Positions 7,737-16,355 of a DNA stretch of 64,000 nt are shown piece by piece. The stretch's first letter is position 1, and each line of letters opens with the position of its first letter. Source of the DNA: Sanguibacter antarcticus (GTDB taxonomy: Bacteria; Actinomycetota; Actinomycetes; Actinomycetales; Cellulomonadaceae); NCBI RefSeq assembly GCF_002564005.1, contig NZ_PDJG01000001.1, positions 2,976,001-3,040,000 of the forward strand, read 5' to 3'. Made by a program: the position numbers and the translations under genes. The notes beneath the pieces were generated by a model. It searched no databases, was not told the origin of the DNA, and saw only the letters and a program-made list of their open reading frames with translations.

Positions 7737-7755
7737 TTAGGGTTGGCTACCCAAA
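7737..7755. promoter_or_regulatory. DtxR/IdeR-type iron box
   Basis: TTAGGGTTGGCTACCCAAA matches 15 of 19 positions of the DtxR/IdeR consensus TTAGGTTAGSCTAACCTAA. It lies 115 bases upstream of the siderophore-binding lipoprotein gene, so a metal-loaded DtxR-family repressor would silence the operon in iron-rich conditions. The repressor gene is not in this window. Confidence 0.75.
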
Positions 7756-7818
7756 TCTAGAGCACGATCGGGTGTGTGGCAATTGTCCACGAACAGCCCC
7801 GAGGGGCCCGGCCGAGGT

Positions 7819-8679
7819 TCAGCCGCGACGCATCGGGACGATCCGCCCGCGGCGCTGGGCGAGCCGCACGAGGAGCACGGTCGCGACCGAGCAGACCAGC
7901 ACGGCGACGATGCTCGCTTCCGGACCGAAGGTGCCGCCGGTGAGCCAGACCGGGCCGGGGGTGATGGCGGTCGCGAGGGACTCGCGGGCGTCGCTGCCGG
8001 ACGCGATCGTCCCGAAGACCGCGACAGAGGTGATGTTCCATCCGAGGTGCAGGCCGATCGGCAACCACAGCGAGCCCGTCGCGACGTAGGCCGCACCGAG
8101 CATGAGGCCCGCTTCGATCGCGATCGCGACCGCACCCCAGAGCGTCGCGCCAGGGTTGACCAGGTGGACGAACCCGAACAGGAGCGCGGACGCACCGAGC
8201 GCGAGCCACGTGCCCCAACGCTGCTGTAGCAGCCGGAACACGACTCCGCGGAACAGCACCTCCTCGGCGACGGCGACAGCGCACATCAGGCCGACGACGG
8301 TCAGTGCGCCGCTGAGCGAACCCCAGCCGGTGATCCGGTAACCACCGAACAGTGCCAGCACGGTGATCGTGATCGTGGCCAGCGCGAACCCGCCCGCTGC
8401 GCCGCGGCGCACCGCAGACGCAGCGCCGGGGAGGGCGAGCTCGGTCACCGGTCGGTGCTCTGTGCGCCGGACGGCCACGGAGTAGAGCACGAGCACGAGC
8501 GCGGCAAGGACGGGGCCGACCACGAGCGAGGCGACCGGGTGGCTCATCGCGGAGGCGATGGAGCTCGACACCGCCATCACCACCGTGAACCCCACCACCA
8601 TGGCGGTGACCTTCACCCACCCTCGGGTCGTCGTCTGGGGCTGGGATGCGGCTTCGTCACGATTCTTCGTGTGCGTCAT
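7819..8679 (-). CDS. CPBP family intramembrane glutamic protease
   Basis: A 286-aa membrane protein with about eight hydrophobic segments and the three CPBP (Abi/Rce1-like) motifs: EEVLFRG (Glu139, Glu140, Arg144), FGFVH (His172) and HLGWN (His211, Asn215). These form the catalytic site of Rce1-type proteases. Bacterial members are linked to bacteriocin self-immunity or membrane-protein processing, but most have no known substrate. The ATG at 8679 has GAGGAG upstream, so the longer frame to 8748 is not used. It stands alone between the siderophore operon and a two-component pair. Confidence 0.92.
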   Translation of the reverse strand: MTHTKNRDEAASQPQTTTRGWVKVTAMVVGFTVVMAVSSSIASAMSHPVASLVVGPVLAALVLVLYSVAVRRTEHRPVTELALPGAASAVRRGAAGGFALATITITVLALFGGYRITGWGSLSGALTVVGLMCAVAVAEEVLFRGVVFRLLQQRWGTWLALGASALLFGFVHLVNPGATLWGAVAIAIEAGLMLGAAYVATGSLWLPIGLHLGWNITSVAVFGTIASGSDARESLATAITPGPVWLTGGTFGPEASIVAVLVCSVATVLLVRLAQRRGRIVPMRRG

Positions 8680-8807
8680 GATCTGTTCTCCTCGTCCGGT
8701 CTGTCCGTCGAGAATCACGCTACGGAGATCGCTGACCTGGATCATCACGCCCCAGGGGACACTTCGGGTAGCTCTCTCGGGGGATACCCGCTCGGAGGAG
8801 GAGCCCC

Positions 8808-9491
8808 TCAGGCCGGGTTGGCGAGCCCGAGCCGGTGGGCGAGCACGACAGCCTGGACGCGATCGCGCAGGGAGAGCTTCAGGAGGATGCGAGAGACGTA
8901 CGTCTTGACGGTCTCGTGGCTGATGACCATCGCCTGCGCGATCTCCGCGTTCGACAGGCCGTCTGCGACGAGGACGAACACCTCGCGCTCTCGAGCCGTG
9001 AGCGCGTCGAGCACCCCGGTGTCACGGTCGGCGGGGCGCAGGTGCTCAGCGTGGCGGCCGATGAGCGTGCGGGTCACCGCGGGGGCGAGCAACGACTCGC
9101 CTGCGGCGACCGTCCGGATCGCGGTCAGCAGCTCGGCCGGCCGGGCGTCCTTGAGCAAGAACCCGCTGGCACCGGCCCGGAGCGCGTCGAAGACGAGCGA
9201 GTCCAGGGTGAAGGTGGTCACGATGAGCACCTTCGTCGGGTCGTCCACCCCCGGCCCCGCGATGCGCCGGGTGGCCTCGATGCCGTCGAGGACGGGCATC
9301 CGGACGTCCATCACGACCACGTCCGGGCGCTCGCTGCGCACCAGGCGCGTCGCCGCCTCGCCGTCGGCAGCCTCGCCCACGACGACGAGGTCGTCTTGCG
9401 CGCCGATGATCGTCGCGAAGCCGGTGCGCACCAGGTCTTGGTCGTCGCAGACCACCACCCGGATCGGGCGGGCAGCCGTGCCGCCGCTCAC
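8808..9491 (-). CDS. NarL/FixJ family response regulator
   Basis: A 227-aa protein. The receiver domain (about 10-125) has the acidic pocket CDDQD, phospho-acceptor VVMDVRMP and KVLIVTTF; the conserved Lys is in FLLKD. A LuxR-type helix-turn-helix (about 160-220) follows: LTAREREVFVLVADGLSNAEIAQ, then HETVKTYVSRIL. It overlaps the stop of the histidine kinase upstream by four bases, so the pair is co-translated. Targets are unknown; the nearest non-cognate gene is the CPBP protease. Confidence 0.95.
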   Translation of the reverse strand: MSGGTAARPIRVVVCDDQDLVRTGFATIIGAQDDLVVVGEAADGEAATRLVRSERPDVVVMDVRMPVLDGIEATRRIAGPGVDDPTKVLIVTTFTLDSLVFDALRAGASGFLLKDARPAELLTAIRTVAAGESLLAPAVTRTLIGRHAEHLRPADRDTGVLDALTAREREVFVLVADGLSNAEIAQAMVISHETVKTYVSRILLKLSLRDRVQAVVLAHRLGLANPA

Positions 9492-10618
9492 GCCGGCACC
9501 CGCGCGTGCACGACGAACCCGTCGCCCTCCGGTCCCGCGTCGAGCTCGCCGCCGACGAGGGCGACACGTTCGCGCAGCCCCTCGAGACCACGTCCTGCGC
9601 CCCGCCCCACCCCGACCTCGCCGTACCCGTCGTTCGTCACGCGGACATCGACCTCGCCTTCGTCGTACCGGACCCGCACCACGGTCGTGGCGCCGTGGGC
9701 GTGCTTCATCGCGTTCGTCAGACTTTCCTGGACCACACGGCTCGCTGCCAGGCCTGCCGCGCCGGCCAGCGGGCGCATCTGGCCTTCACGGACGAGGTCC
9801 ACGGCCTGACCTGCCGAGCGTGCTCGCTCGACCAGGTCGGCGATCTCGAGGACGACAGGCTCCCTCGTCGGCTCTGCGGCACCGTCGAGCGCGCCGAGCA
9901 GGTCTCGCAGGTCGGTGAGCGCAGCCCGGCCGGTCTCGCCGATCGTCGCCAGGACGGTGCTGGTGCGTCCCGCGTCCGTGGTCCCGTACTGCGCTGCGTC
10001 AGCCTGTACCACCATCGCGGTGACGTGGTGCGTGACGACGTCGTGCAGCTCCCGCGCGATGCGAGCGCGCTCGGCTGCGAGCGCCTCGCGCGCAGCCAGC
10101 GCGGTGTGGCGAGCCTGAGCCTCCGCACGTACCCGCGACCAGGTGCCGGCCCACCACAGCAGGACGAGGAGCAGCCCGAACACGAGGTAGTCGAGCACCG
10201 TCGACGGCGAGCCGACGGCCTCCAGACCGACGGCGAGGAGCACGTACCCCGCGAGTGCGATCGTGCCCACGACCTGTCGTCGCTCCTCGAGGAGCGCCCC
10301 TGCGCCGACGAGGGCGACCAGCAGGCCGAGCGCTGCGAACGTGGTCGGGTATCCCATGAGCTGATAGGCGCCGAACGCGGTCCCGACGACGGCGAGAGAC
10401 CACGCAGGCCACCGGCGAAGGGCCGCGACGGGTGCGCCCTGCGCCACCACGAGCACCCAGCCGGTCGCATCCATCAGCCGGTCAGGAAGCTCCGCGAGGT
10501 CGACCCCTTGGCGTGCCACGCCGGGGACGAACGCCAGCCCGACGAGCGCCACCGCTAGCAGCACGTCCCAGCGACGAGACGACGGTCGGACCTCGGGAAC
10601 CACGTGCGTCTCGATCAC
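9488..10618 (-). CDS. DesK-type sensor histidine kinase
   Basis: A 376-aa kinase. About five to six membrane helices fill residues 20-160 with no large extracellular domain. A short coiled coil leads into the HisKA_3 motif ARIARELHDVVTHHVTAMVV (phospho-acceptor His in ELHDVV), then a HATPase domain with N-box TNAMKHAHGA and a degenerate GRGLEGLRER G-box. Membrane-embedded DesK-type sensors often detect envelope or lipid changes; the signal here is unknown. It is transcribed before its response regulator. Confidence 0.94.
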   Translation of the reverse strand: MIETHVVPEVRPSSRRWDVLLAVALVGLAFVPGVARQGVDLAELPDRLMDATGWVLVVAQGAPVAALRRWPAWSLAVVGTAFGAYQLMGYPTTFAALGLLVALVGAGALLEERRQVVGTIALAGYVLLAVGLEAVGSPSTVLDYLVFGLLLVLLWWAGTWSRVRAEAQARHTALAAREALAAERARIARELHDVVTHHVTAMVVQADAAQYGTTDAGRTSTVLATIGETGRAALTDLRDLLGALDGAAEPTREPVVLEIADLVERARSAGQAVDLVREGQMRPLAGAAGLAASRVVQESLTNAMKHAHGATTVVRVRYDEGEVDVRVTNDGYGEVGVGRGAGRGLEGLRERVALVGGELDAGPEGDGFVVHARVPA

Positions 10619-10754
10619 ACCCCAAGGGTAGGAGGCAGGCGCCGTCTTCCGGCACCACCCCGAACCGTGCCGAGATCGTGGCCGGGACGCGGCGAGCGGC
10701 GGCGTCGTGCTACGTCATGACGTCCTGTGCAGGCGCACAGGGTTGAATGGAGGG

Positions 10755-11807
10755 ATGCTCTCGTCTCCTCCTCTCCGGCGCGTCCGGCTCATCACGCTCG
10801 GCGGAACCATCAGCTCCGAGCCCGCAGGCCCCGGCCCCGAGACGACCGGTCGCGGCTCGTCTGAGGGCCTGTCCGACGGGCCGGCCGGCGTCGTCCCCCG
10901 CAGCGGCGCAGGGCTCTTCCAGCAGGAGATCCAGCACTGGGTGCCGGGCGTCGAGCTGGTGCCGCTCGAGCTGCGCATGGTCCCGTCGCCCTCCCTGACC
11001 ATGGCTGACCTGCTCGCGCTGCACGCCGCCATCGCCGGCTTCGGCGACGACGTCGACGGGGTGGTCGTCTCTCAGGGGACGGACACCATCGAGGAGACGG
11101 CGTTCGTCCTCGACGTCCTCGGCGCGGCAGCCCGCGTGCCCGTCGTCGTCACGGGTGCGATGCGGGACCGGACCACGCCCGGGGCCGACGGCGCCGCCAA
11201 CCTCGTGGCCGCCGCGCTCGTCGCCGCGTCGCCGGACGCCCGCGGCGCGGGCGTCCTCGTCCAGATCGCCGACCGGACCCACGCCGCCCGCTGGGTGACC
11301 AAGCGCAGCACCTTCCGGGTCGATGGCTTCTCCTCCGAGCCCTTCGGCCCGGTCGGCGCCGTCGTCGAAGGGGTCGTCCACCTCGGGGGCGTCCCCCGCC
11401 CTCGCCCTGCGCTGCCCGTTCCGACCGGCGAGGCGCCACGGGTCGCGGTCGTCGTCGCAGGCCTGGGCGACGACCTCGCGCTCCTGCCCGGCCTCGCCGA
11501 CGCCGGGTACGACGGCGTCGTGATCGCCGGCGCCGGAGGCGGCCACGTCGCCGCCAGCGCGGTCGAGAACGTCGCCGCGACGGTCGCCCGGATCCCCGTG
11601 GTGATGTGCAGCAGGGTCGGTTCCGGGCCTGCGCTGACCCAGACGTACGGGTACCCCGGAGGCGAGATCGACCTCGCACGCGTCGGCACCGTCCCAGGTG
11701 GTGGTCTCTCCGCTCCCAAGGCGCGGATGCTCCTCATGCTCCTCGTCGCGTCCGGCGCAACACCCGACGAGGTCCGCGACGGCATCGTCCGGTACGGCCG
11801 GGACTAG
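10755..11807 (+). CDS. L-asparaginase
   Basis: A 350-aa asparaginase/glutaminase-family amidohydrolase. It has both signature threonines: ITLGGTISS near the N-terminus and VVSQGTDTIEETAFVLD at about residue 110. The lysine-type motif is replaced by VVTGAMRDRTTPGADGAAN. It would hydrolyse L-asparagine to aspartate and ammonia. No signal peptide is visible, so it is probably cytoplasmic. The ATG at 10755 is preferred to an ORF start at 10707 because the family begins with the RLITLGGTI strand. Purine-rich GGAGGG lies immediately before it, too close for a normal ribosome site. Confidence 0.92.
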   Translation: MLSSPPLRRVRLITLGGTISSEPAGPGPETTGRGSSEGLSDGPAGVVPRSGAGLFQQEIQHWVPGVELVPLELRMVPSPSLTMADLLALHAAIAGFGDDVDGVVVSQGTDTIEETAFVLDVLGAAARVPVVVTGAMRDRTTPGADGAANLVAAALVAASPDARGAGVLVQIADRTHAARWVTKRSTFRVDGFSSEPFGPVGAVVEGVVHLGGVPRPRPALPVPTGEAPRVAVVVAGLGDDLALLPGLADAGYDGVVIAGAGGGHVAASAVENVAATVARIPVVMCSRVGSGPALTQTYGYPGGEIDLARVGTVPGGGLSAPKARMLLMLLVASGATPDEVRDGIVRYGRD

Positions 11808-11996
11808 CCACCACGTCGGTGCCCGAGGCGGTGCTCAGGGCGCGGCGCCGTGGCCTGCGACGCGACCACCCCACCGCGCGCACCCGCCCGTCTGCTGTTA
11901 GAACAGGGTGTGAGCCGCGACTGCTCGGACGGCGCGAACGCCCCGGAGAAAGGGTGCTCAGCAGCACGAACGACGCTCGGCGACGAGAGGGATGTC

Positions 11997-12500
11997 ATGA
12001 CACTTTTGCAAACGAGGACGCCACCAGACGGTTTCCGTCTGGTGCAACGGTGGGAGCTCGACTCTGTGCACGCGCTCGCAGGACTTCGATCGTCGCTGCA
12101 CGAGGTGATCACCGGTGAGGCCGAGATGCCCGCCGAGGACCTCACCGAGACGCCTGCTCGGATCGTCCTCGTCGCCAGCGAGCTCGCGACCAACGCCTTG
12201 CGCCACGCCACGGCGCCGCGTACCGTCCGGCTCTTCGCACGTGACCACGAGCTGCTCCTCGACGTCGTCGACCACGACCCGGCGACACCGCCGGTCGTCT
12301 CAGGCGGGCGCCCTCTCGGAGAAGGCGGGTTCGGTCTCAGGCTCGCTCAACGTCTCGCGTCGCAGGTCGGCTGGTACTCGCGCGGCACCGCCAAGCACGT
12401 CTGGGCATCCTTCCCCGTCACCGACCACGAGACCGTCGCGTGCGGCCCCCGCGCGCTCGACGGGATGCGGCTCGGACCGCGGTCGCAGGCGGTCGCTTGA
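11997..12500 (+). CDS. RsbW-like ATP-binding protein (anti-sigma/serine kinase type)
   Basis: A 167-aa HATPase_c_2 protein. The N-box is LVASELATNALRHA, the acidic motif LLLDVVDHD and the G-box GGFGLRLAQRLASQVGW. Such stand-alone GHKL proteins in actinobacteria act as anti-sigma factors or serine kinases in partner-switching pathways; no anti-anti-sigma or sigma gene is adjacent. The ATG at 11997 follows GAGAGG. The gene ends eight bases before the flavoprotein gene, which suggests co-transcription. Confidence 0.85.
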   Translation: MTLLQTRTPPDGFRLVQRWELDSVHALAGLRSSLHEVITGEAEMPAEDLTETPARIVLVASELATNALRHATAPRTVRLFARDHELLLDVVDHDPATPPVVSGGRPLGEGGFGLRLAQRLASQVGWYSRGTAKHVWASFPVTDHETVACGPRALDGMRLGPRSQAVA

Positions 12501-12508
12501 GCGCCGCG

Positions 12509-13723
12509 ATGGTTCCCCGCAGACAGCACGACGTCGTCATCGTCGGGGGCGGCAACGCAGGCCTCTCGCTCGCGGGACGGCTCGTCCGGGACGGGGCGAA
12601 GGACGTCGTCGTCATCGAGCCCGAGCGCGTCCACCACTACCGACCGATGCTCTCCTACGTCGCAGGAGGCGAGGCGACGCTCGACCAGCTCCGACGTCCG
12701 CAGGAGCGCGTCACGCCCAGAGGGGTCCGCTGGCACGCGGGCACGGTCGTCGCGGTGGACCCCGAGCGCTCTGTCGTGCGGCTGGCTGGTGGCGAGTCGA
12801 TCGGGTACACCGACCTCGTGCTGTGCCCCGGCTCGCAGGTCGACTGGGACGCGATCCCTGGTTCCGAGGCCGCCGTCCGGACGCCGCACGCCGCGACGAG
12901 CTACCTGCCCGACTCGGCGGTCGACACCTGGAGCATGCTCTCCTCCCTCACCTCAGGCCGAGCCGTGTTCGTCGTCGGAGGCCAGCACGTGCCGTGCGCG
13001 CCGGTCGCTCTCAAGCCGCTGTTCCTGGCGGCCGAGCACTGGCGGCGCGAAGGGGTCCGCGAGCAGATCGAGATCGACCTCCTCGTCGAGGGTGATCGTC
13101 TCGTGGACCATGCACGCGCCGACCGCAGGCTGCGCGACGCTGCTGCCGAGCAGGGCGTCCGCGTCCGGTTCGGAGCGACGGTGGCCTCGGTCGACGCCGC
13201 CGCGCGGACGCTCGAGGTCCGGGCACGGCGCGACGGGACGGCTGCAGCGGTCGCGCCGACCACGGTGACGTACGACGCGCTGTACCTCGCGCCACCTCAC
13301 CGCGCGCCGGCGTGGATCGCCGAGAGCGGGCTCGCGTGCACCGCCGACGGCGGCTTTCTCAGCGTCGACCCGCAGACGCTCCAGCACGTCGAGCACCCGA
13401 ACGTCTGGGGCCTGGGGGACGTCGCCGAGGTCGACGCGCTGCCGTCCGGAGGTGCACTGCGCCGCCAGGTCCCGGTCGTCGCGAGCAACATCTCGGCACG
13501 CCGCACGGGCGCCCCCATGAAGCGCTATGACGGCTACTCGATCGCTCCGGTGGCCGTCTCCCGTCGCCGCCTGCTGCTCGCCGAGTTCGACCGTGCTGGG
13601 CGCAACCAGCCGTCCGTGCCGTTCCCCGACCTCGTTCGTCCTCGCCTGAGCACGTGGGCGTTCGACCGCTACCTCGAGCCGCACATCTACTTCCGTCAGC
13701 TGCTCCAGGGCAAGGTGTCCTGA
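12509..13723 (+). CDS. NAD(P)/FAD-dependent oxidoreductase, sulfide:quinone reductase-like
   Basis: A 404-aa flavoprotein. The FAD Rossmann motif VVIVGGGNAGLSLAGRL is followed by IEPERVHHYRPMLSYVAGGEA, the segment that in sulfide:quinone reductases reads HYYQPxW. A cysteine lies in VPCAPVALKPLFLAAEH, at the place of the CAGAPxK redox cysteine of SQR, and the C-terminal FAD-contact helix is NVWGLGDVAEV. It may oxidise sulfide to persulfide/polysulfide and reduce quinone, or be an NDH-2-like enzyme. Start alternatives: ATG 12509 or TTG 12497. It is unlinked to the persulfide-sensor operon at 1.8-3.5 kb but biochemically could feed it. Confidence 0.8.
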   Translation: MVPRRQHDVVIVGGGNAGLSLAGRLVRDGAKDVVVIEPERVHHYRPMLSYVAGGEATLDQLRRPQERVTPRGVRWHAGTVVAVDPERSVVRLAGGESIGYTDLVLCPGSQVDWDAIPGSEAAVRTPHAATSYLPDSAVDTWSMLSSLTSGRAVFVVGGQHVPCAPVALKPLFLAAEHWRREGVREQIEIDLLVEGDRLVDHARADRRLRDAAAEQGVRVRFGATVASVDAAARTLEVRARRDGTAAAVAPTTVTYDALYLAPPHRAPAWIAESGLACTADGGFLSVDPQTLQHVEHPNVWGLGDVAEVDALPSGGALRRQVPVVASNISARRTGAPMKRYDGYSIAPVAVSRRRLLLAEFDRAGRNQPSVPFPDLVRPRLSTWAFDRYLEPHIYFRQLLQGKVS

Positions 13724-13772
13724 GCCTGCCGAGCCGAGCCCGGGATCGTCTGTGCCGGGTGGAGCGCGGCCG

Positions 13773-14765
13773 CTAGCGTCCTGACGGCCCGGCCATGGGC
13801 ACGCGCACGACGAGGTGCTCGTGGTCGACCCATGTCGTGAACGCGGTCGCCTCGCCGAAGCCGTCGCCGTCGAGCTCGATCTGTTCCGGCTCGCTCAGCT
13901 CGACCGTGATCGTGGATCCGCGGACGTACTCGAGGGCGCGCACGTCCTTGGTCCGGAACCTGCGGCCGAACGGGGTCCGGCTGAGGACGCCGTTCTCCCA
14001 GACGATCTTCGTGAGGACCTGGATCCACCCGACGAGGTTCTCTGGGCGCATGACGACGACGTCGAGGAGGCCGTCGTCGAGCGCCGCATCGGGCAGGAGG
14101 CGGACGTTGGCCTGGAGCGAGCCGCAGTTGCCGACGATGACGGTGTGCGCCTTGACGGACTCGGGCTCGGCGCCGTCGACGGACATCTGGAGCCTGACGT
14201 GGTTGCGGCCCTTGAGGGACGTGACGGCGGCGCCGACGTAGGCGAGCCAGCCGACCTTCTTCTTGAGGTCGTCGTCGGTGTTCTGGAGCATCGAGGCGTC
14301 GAGACCGACACCTGCCATGACGACGTAGGAGTGGCGTGCGACTGTCGAGTCGGGACGGGTGATCTCGATCGTCGCGACGTCGACCCGACGGTCCGTCCCG
14401 GTGAACGCGTCGTGCACGGAGCGGTCGAGGTCCTCGAGCGTGAGCTCGAGGTTGCGTGCGAGGAGGTTGCCCGTCCCGGACGGCAGGAGCGCGAGCGGGG
14501 TCTGGCTGTCGCCGATCGCCTCGGCGACGGCCCGCACGGTCCCGTCGCCGCCGGCCGCGAGGATCATGTCCGCACCGGCGTCGAGCGCGTCCCGCGTGGC
14601 CCCCTGCCCGGGGTCGTCGACGCTCGTCTCGAACCACACGGACGTGTCCCAGCCCGCTGCCTGCTCCTCGCGGGCGACGATCTCCCGGAGCGCGTCGAGG
14701 TCGACCTTGACGGGGTTGTACACGACGGCCGCGACACGGTTCGGGGCGGTGGCCGGTTCAGACAT
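13773..14765 (-). CDS. Diacylglycerol/lipid kinase (DagK family)
   Basis: A 330-aa protein with the DAGK catalytic motif ILAAGGDGTVRAVAEAI (residues about 69-85) and the substrate loop LLPSGTGNLLARNL. The C-terminal half is the beta-rich lipid-kinase domain, including VVMAGVGLDASML and IELDGDGFGEA. It would phosphorylate diacylglycerol or a related lipid alcohol at the membrane surface with ATP. The ATG at 14765 gives the family-typical VAAVVYNPVKVDL start; upstream in-frame codons are not conserved-looking. It converges with the flavoprotein gene and is divergent from the Ltp-like gene. Confidence 0.93.
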   Translation of the reverse strand: MSEPATAPNRVAAVVYNPVKVDLDALREIVAREEQAAGWDTSVWFETSVDDPGQGATRDALDAGADMILAAGGDGTVRAVAEAIGDSQTPLALLPSGTGNLLARNLELTLEDLDRSVHDAFTGTDRRVDVATIEITRPDSTVARHSYVVMAGVGLDASMLQNTDDDLKKKVGWLAYVGAAVTSLKGRNHVRLQMSVDGAEPESVKAHTVIVGNCGSLQANVRLLPDAALDDGLLDVVVMRPENLVGWIQVLTKIVWENGVLSRTPFGRRFRTKDVRALEYVRGSTITVELSEPEQIELDGDGFGEATAFTTWVDHEHLVVRVPMAGPSGR

Positions 14766-14964
14766 GGTGCGTGCTCGATTCCGTGGAGGTGTGCGGCGTG
14801 CAGGAGGTGCGCCGGTCAGAGTGTGCCCTGAGGTGGGGGTTCGTGCACCTCCACAGTGGTTCAGTCGTTTTTGGGCGACACGTCCTCGATGCCTCACATC
14901 GCACGACCGGCAGCCGATGTGATTCATGTCGCACGATGCCAGCTCATCTCGGAAGGACAGCACG

Positions 14965-15621
14965 ATGACCAGCCCAGACGCTCCGATCTCGCCTCAAGAA
15001 CCCGCGAAGGAGGTCGCTGCTCGGTCTTGGTACAAGAAGAAGCGCTACGCCATTCCGACCGCCCTCTTGGCGATCGGCGTCGCTGCAAACCTCGGTGGCG
15101 GTACCGACGAAGACGAGCCGGTCGCAGAACCCACCACGGTCACCGAGACGACCCCGGCAGTGGTGGAGGACGTGATCGTCGAGGTAGACGAGCCGACTGC
15201 GGAGGAGATCGCTGCTGAGGCTGAGGCTGAACGTGTAGCAGCTGAGAAGGCGGAGGCCGATCGAGTCGCCGAGGAGCAGCGAGCTGCGGCTGACGCCGAA
15301 GCGGCGCGAGCAGCCGAAGAAGCCGCGAGCGGGACGGTATCGCAGCAGAATGCCCTCAGCAAGGCCGGTGAATACTTGCGTTTCACGGCCTTCTCCCGAA
15401 CGGGACTGATTGCCCAGCTCGAGTTCGAGGGTTTCCCCACGGAGGACGCGAACTGGGGTGTCGACCGTGTGGAGGTTGACTGGAACACCCAGGCTGCTGC
15501 GAAGGCGAAGAGCTACCTCGAGTACAGCTCGTTCTCTCGCGCAGGCTTGGTCGACCAGCTCTTGTTCGAGGGATTCACGGCCGAGCAGGCTGAGTTCGGC
15601 GTCAGCCAGACGGGCCTCTAG
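14965..15621 (+). CDS. Double Ltp-domain membrane protein
   Basis: A 218-aa protein: a cytoplasmic basic start, one membrane segment (about residues 31-45, AIPTALLAIGVAANL), an Ala/Glu-rich coiled coil (about 65-125), then two tandem Ltp-type three-helix domains. Each repeat carries the pattern ALSKAxxYLxFxxFSRxGLxxQLxFEGF then a WGVDRVEVDW or FGV ending. The domain is named for the Ltp lipoprotein of phage TP-J34, which blocks phage DNA injection; actinobacterial copies are usually host-encoded with unknown role. Here it has a membrane anchor, not a lipobox. ATG 14965 has GGAAGGA upstream. Confidence 0.85.
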   Translation: MTSPDAPISPQEPAKEVAARSWYKKKRYAIPTALLAIGVAANLGGGTDEDEPVAEPTTVTETTPAVVEDVIVEVDEPTAEEIAAEAEAERVAAEKAEADRVAEEQRAAADAEAARAAEEAASGTVSQQNALSKAGEYLRFTAFSRTGLIAQLEFEGFPTEDANWGVDRVEVDWNTQAAAKAKSYLEYSSFSRAGLVDQLLFEGFTAEQAEFGVSQTGL

Positions 15622-15637
15622 ACGGCCCCGTCGTCCA

Positions 15638-16195
15638 TCAGAAGAGGAGGTCGGCGTCGAGGGCGCGGGCGGGCGCCGCAGAGGCTGCTGCCGCCACGGG
15701 CCGGGGTGCTGGGACCGTCTCGTCAGCGCCGTCGGACCGCGTCACGACGACCTCGCCGCGCTGGGCCGCACGCGCGGCCGACCCCGCGAGGACGTCGGCG
15801 CGCTCGTTGAAGTGGTCGCCCTGGTGGCCGCGGACCCAGTGGAAGACGACCTTGCCTGCGCGGTCGGCCATCGCCTGCTCGATCCCTTGGACGAGGTCGA
15901 GGTTCTTGACCGGGCCGCCGCTCGCGGTGCGCCAGCCCTTGCGCTTCCAGCCCGTGACCCACACGGACGCGCACTTGATCGCATACTGGGAGTCGGACTC
16001 GATGCGCAGCTCGTCGGCCCCCGGGTGGGCACGGATCGCCTCGAGCACGGCCTGCAGCTCGGCCACCTGGTTGGTGCCCGACGCGATGCCGCCCGACGCG
16101 AACGAACCGTCGTGGTTCACCCACGCCCAGCCGCTCGCCCCTCCGGGGTTGCGCAGGCAAGAACCGTCCGTGCTGACTGTGATCACGGCGTCCAT
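15638..16195 (-). CDS. rnhA: Ribonuclease HI
   Basis: A 185-aa RNase H fold with the DEDD residues Asp10 (STDGSCLRNPGGAS), Glu46 (AELQAV), Asp68 (ESDSQYAIK) and Asp134 (FNERADVLA), plus the catalytic His124 in WVRGHQG. It degrades the RNA strand of RNA:DNA hybrids in the cytoplasm. About 35 residues after the domain are Ala/Pro-rich and probably disordered. It converges with the Ltp gene (16-bp gap). Confidence 0.96.
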   Translation of the reverse strand: MDAVITVSTDGSCLRNPGGASGWAWVNHDGSFASGGIASGTNQVAELQAVLEAIRAHPGADELRIESDSQYAIKCASVWVTGWKRKGWRTASGGPVKNLDLVQGIEQAMADRAGKVVFHWVRGHQGDHFNERADVLAGSAARAAQRGEVVVTRSDGADETVPAPRPVAAAASAAPARALDADLLF

Positions 16196-16302
16196 TGTGC
16201 CGTGCGGACCGGCTGAGCCGGACAGGCTCGTGCTCGGCTCGTGGGTGTTGTGTCTCCTCGAGCGATCGCGCAGAGCACCATCGGATTCCGTCCGAACGAC
16301 GA

Positions 16303-16346
16303 CGCCGGGCGGTGACGGAGCCTGCAGGCACCGTCACCGCCCGGCG
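16303..16346 (-). terminator. Perfect 16-bp stem-loop terminator
   Basis: Arms CGCCGGGCGGTGACGG (16303-16318) and CCGTCACCGCCCGGCG (16331-16346) pair perfectly around a 12-nt loop. It begins ten bases past the stop of the 16356 gene on the minus strand. There is no U tract, as is common for actinobacterial terminators. It isolates the two-gene cassette from rnhA. Confidence 0.8.
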
Positions 16347-16355
16347 ACCGAGCGA

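Noticed and set aside
8755..8805. Hairpin CGGGTA/TACCCG as regulator site between CPBP and response-regulator genes
   Set aside because: Six-base arms with a long loop in GC-rich DNA are expected by chance.
10743..10754. TTGAAT-GGAGGG as a leaderless -10 of the asparaginase gene
   Set aside because: The second base is not A and a purine-rich ribosome-like stretch abuts the ATG; the signal is ambiguous.
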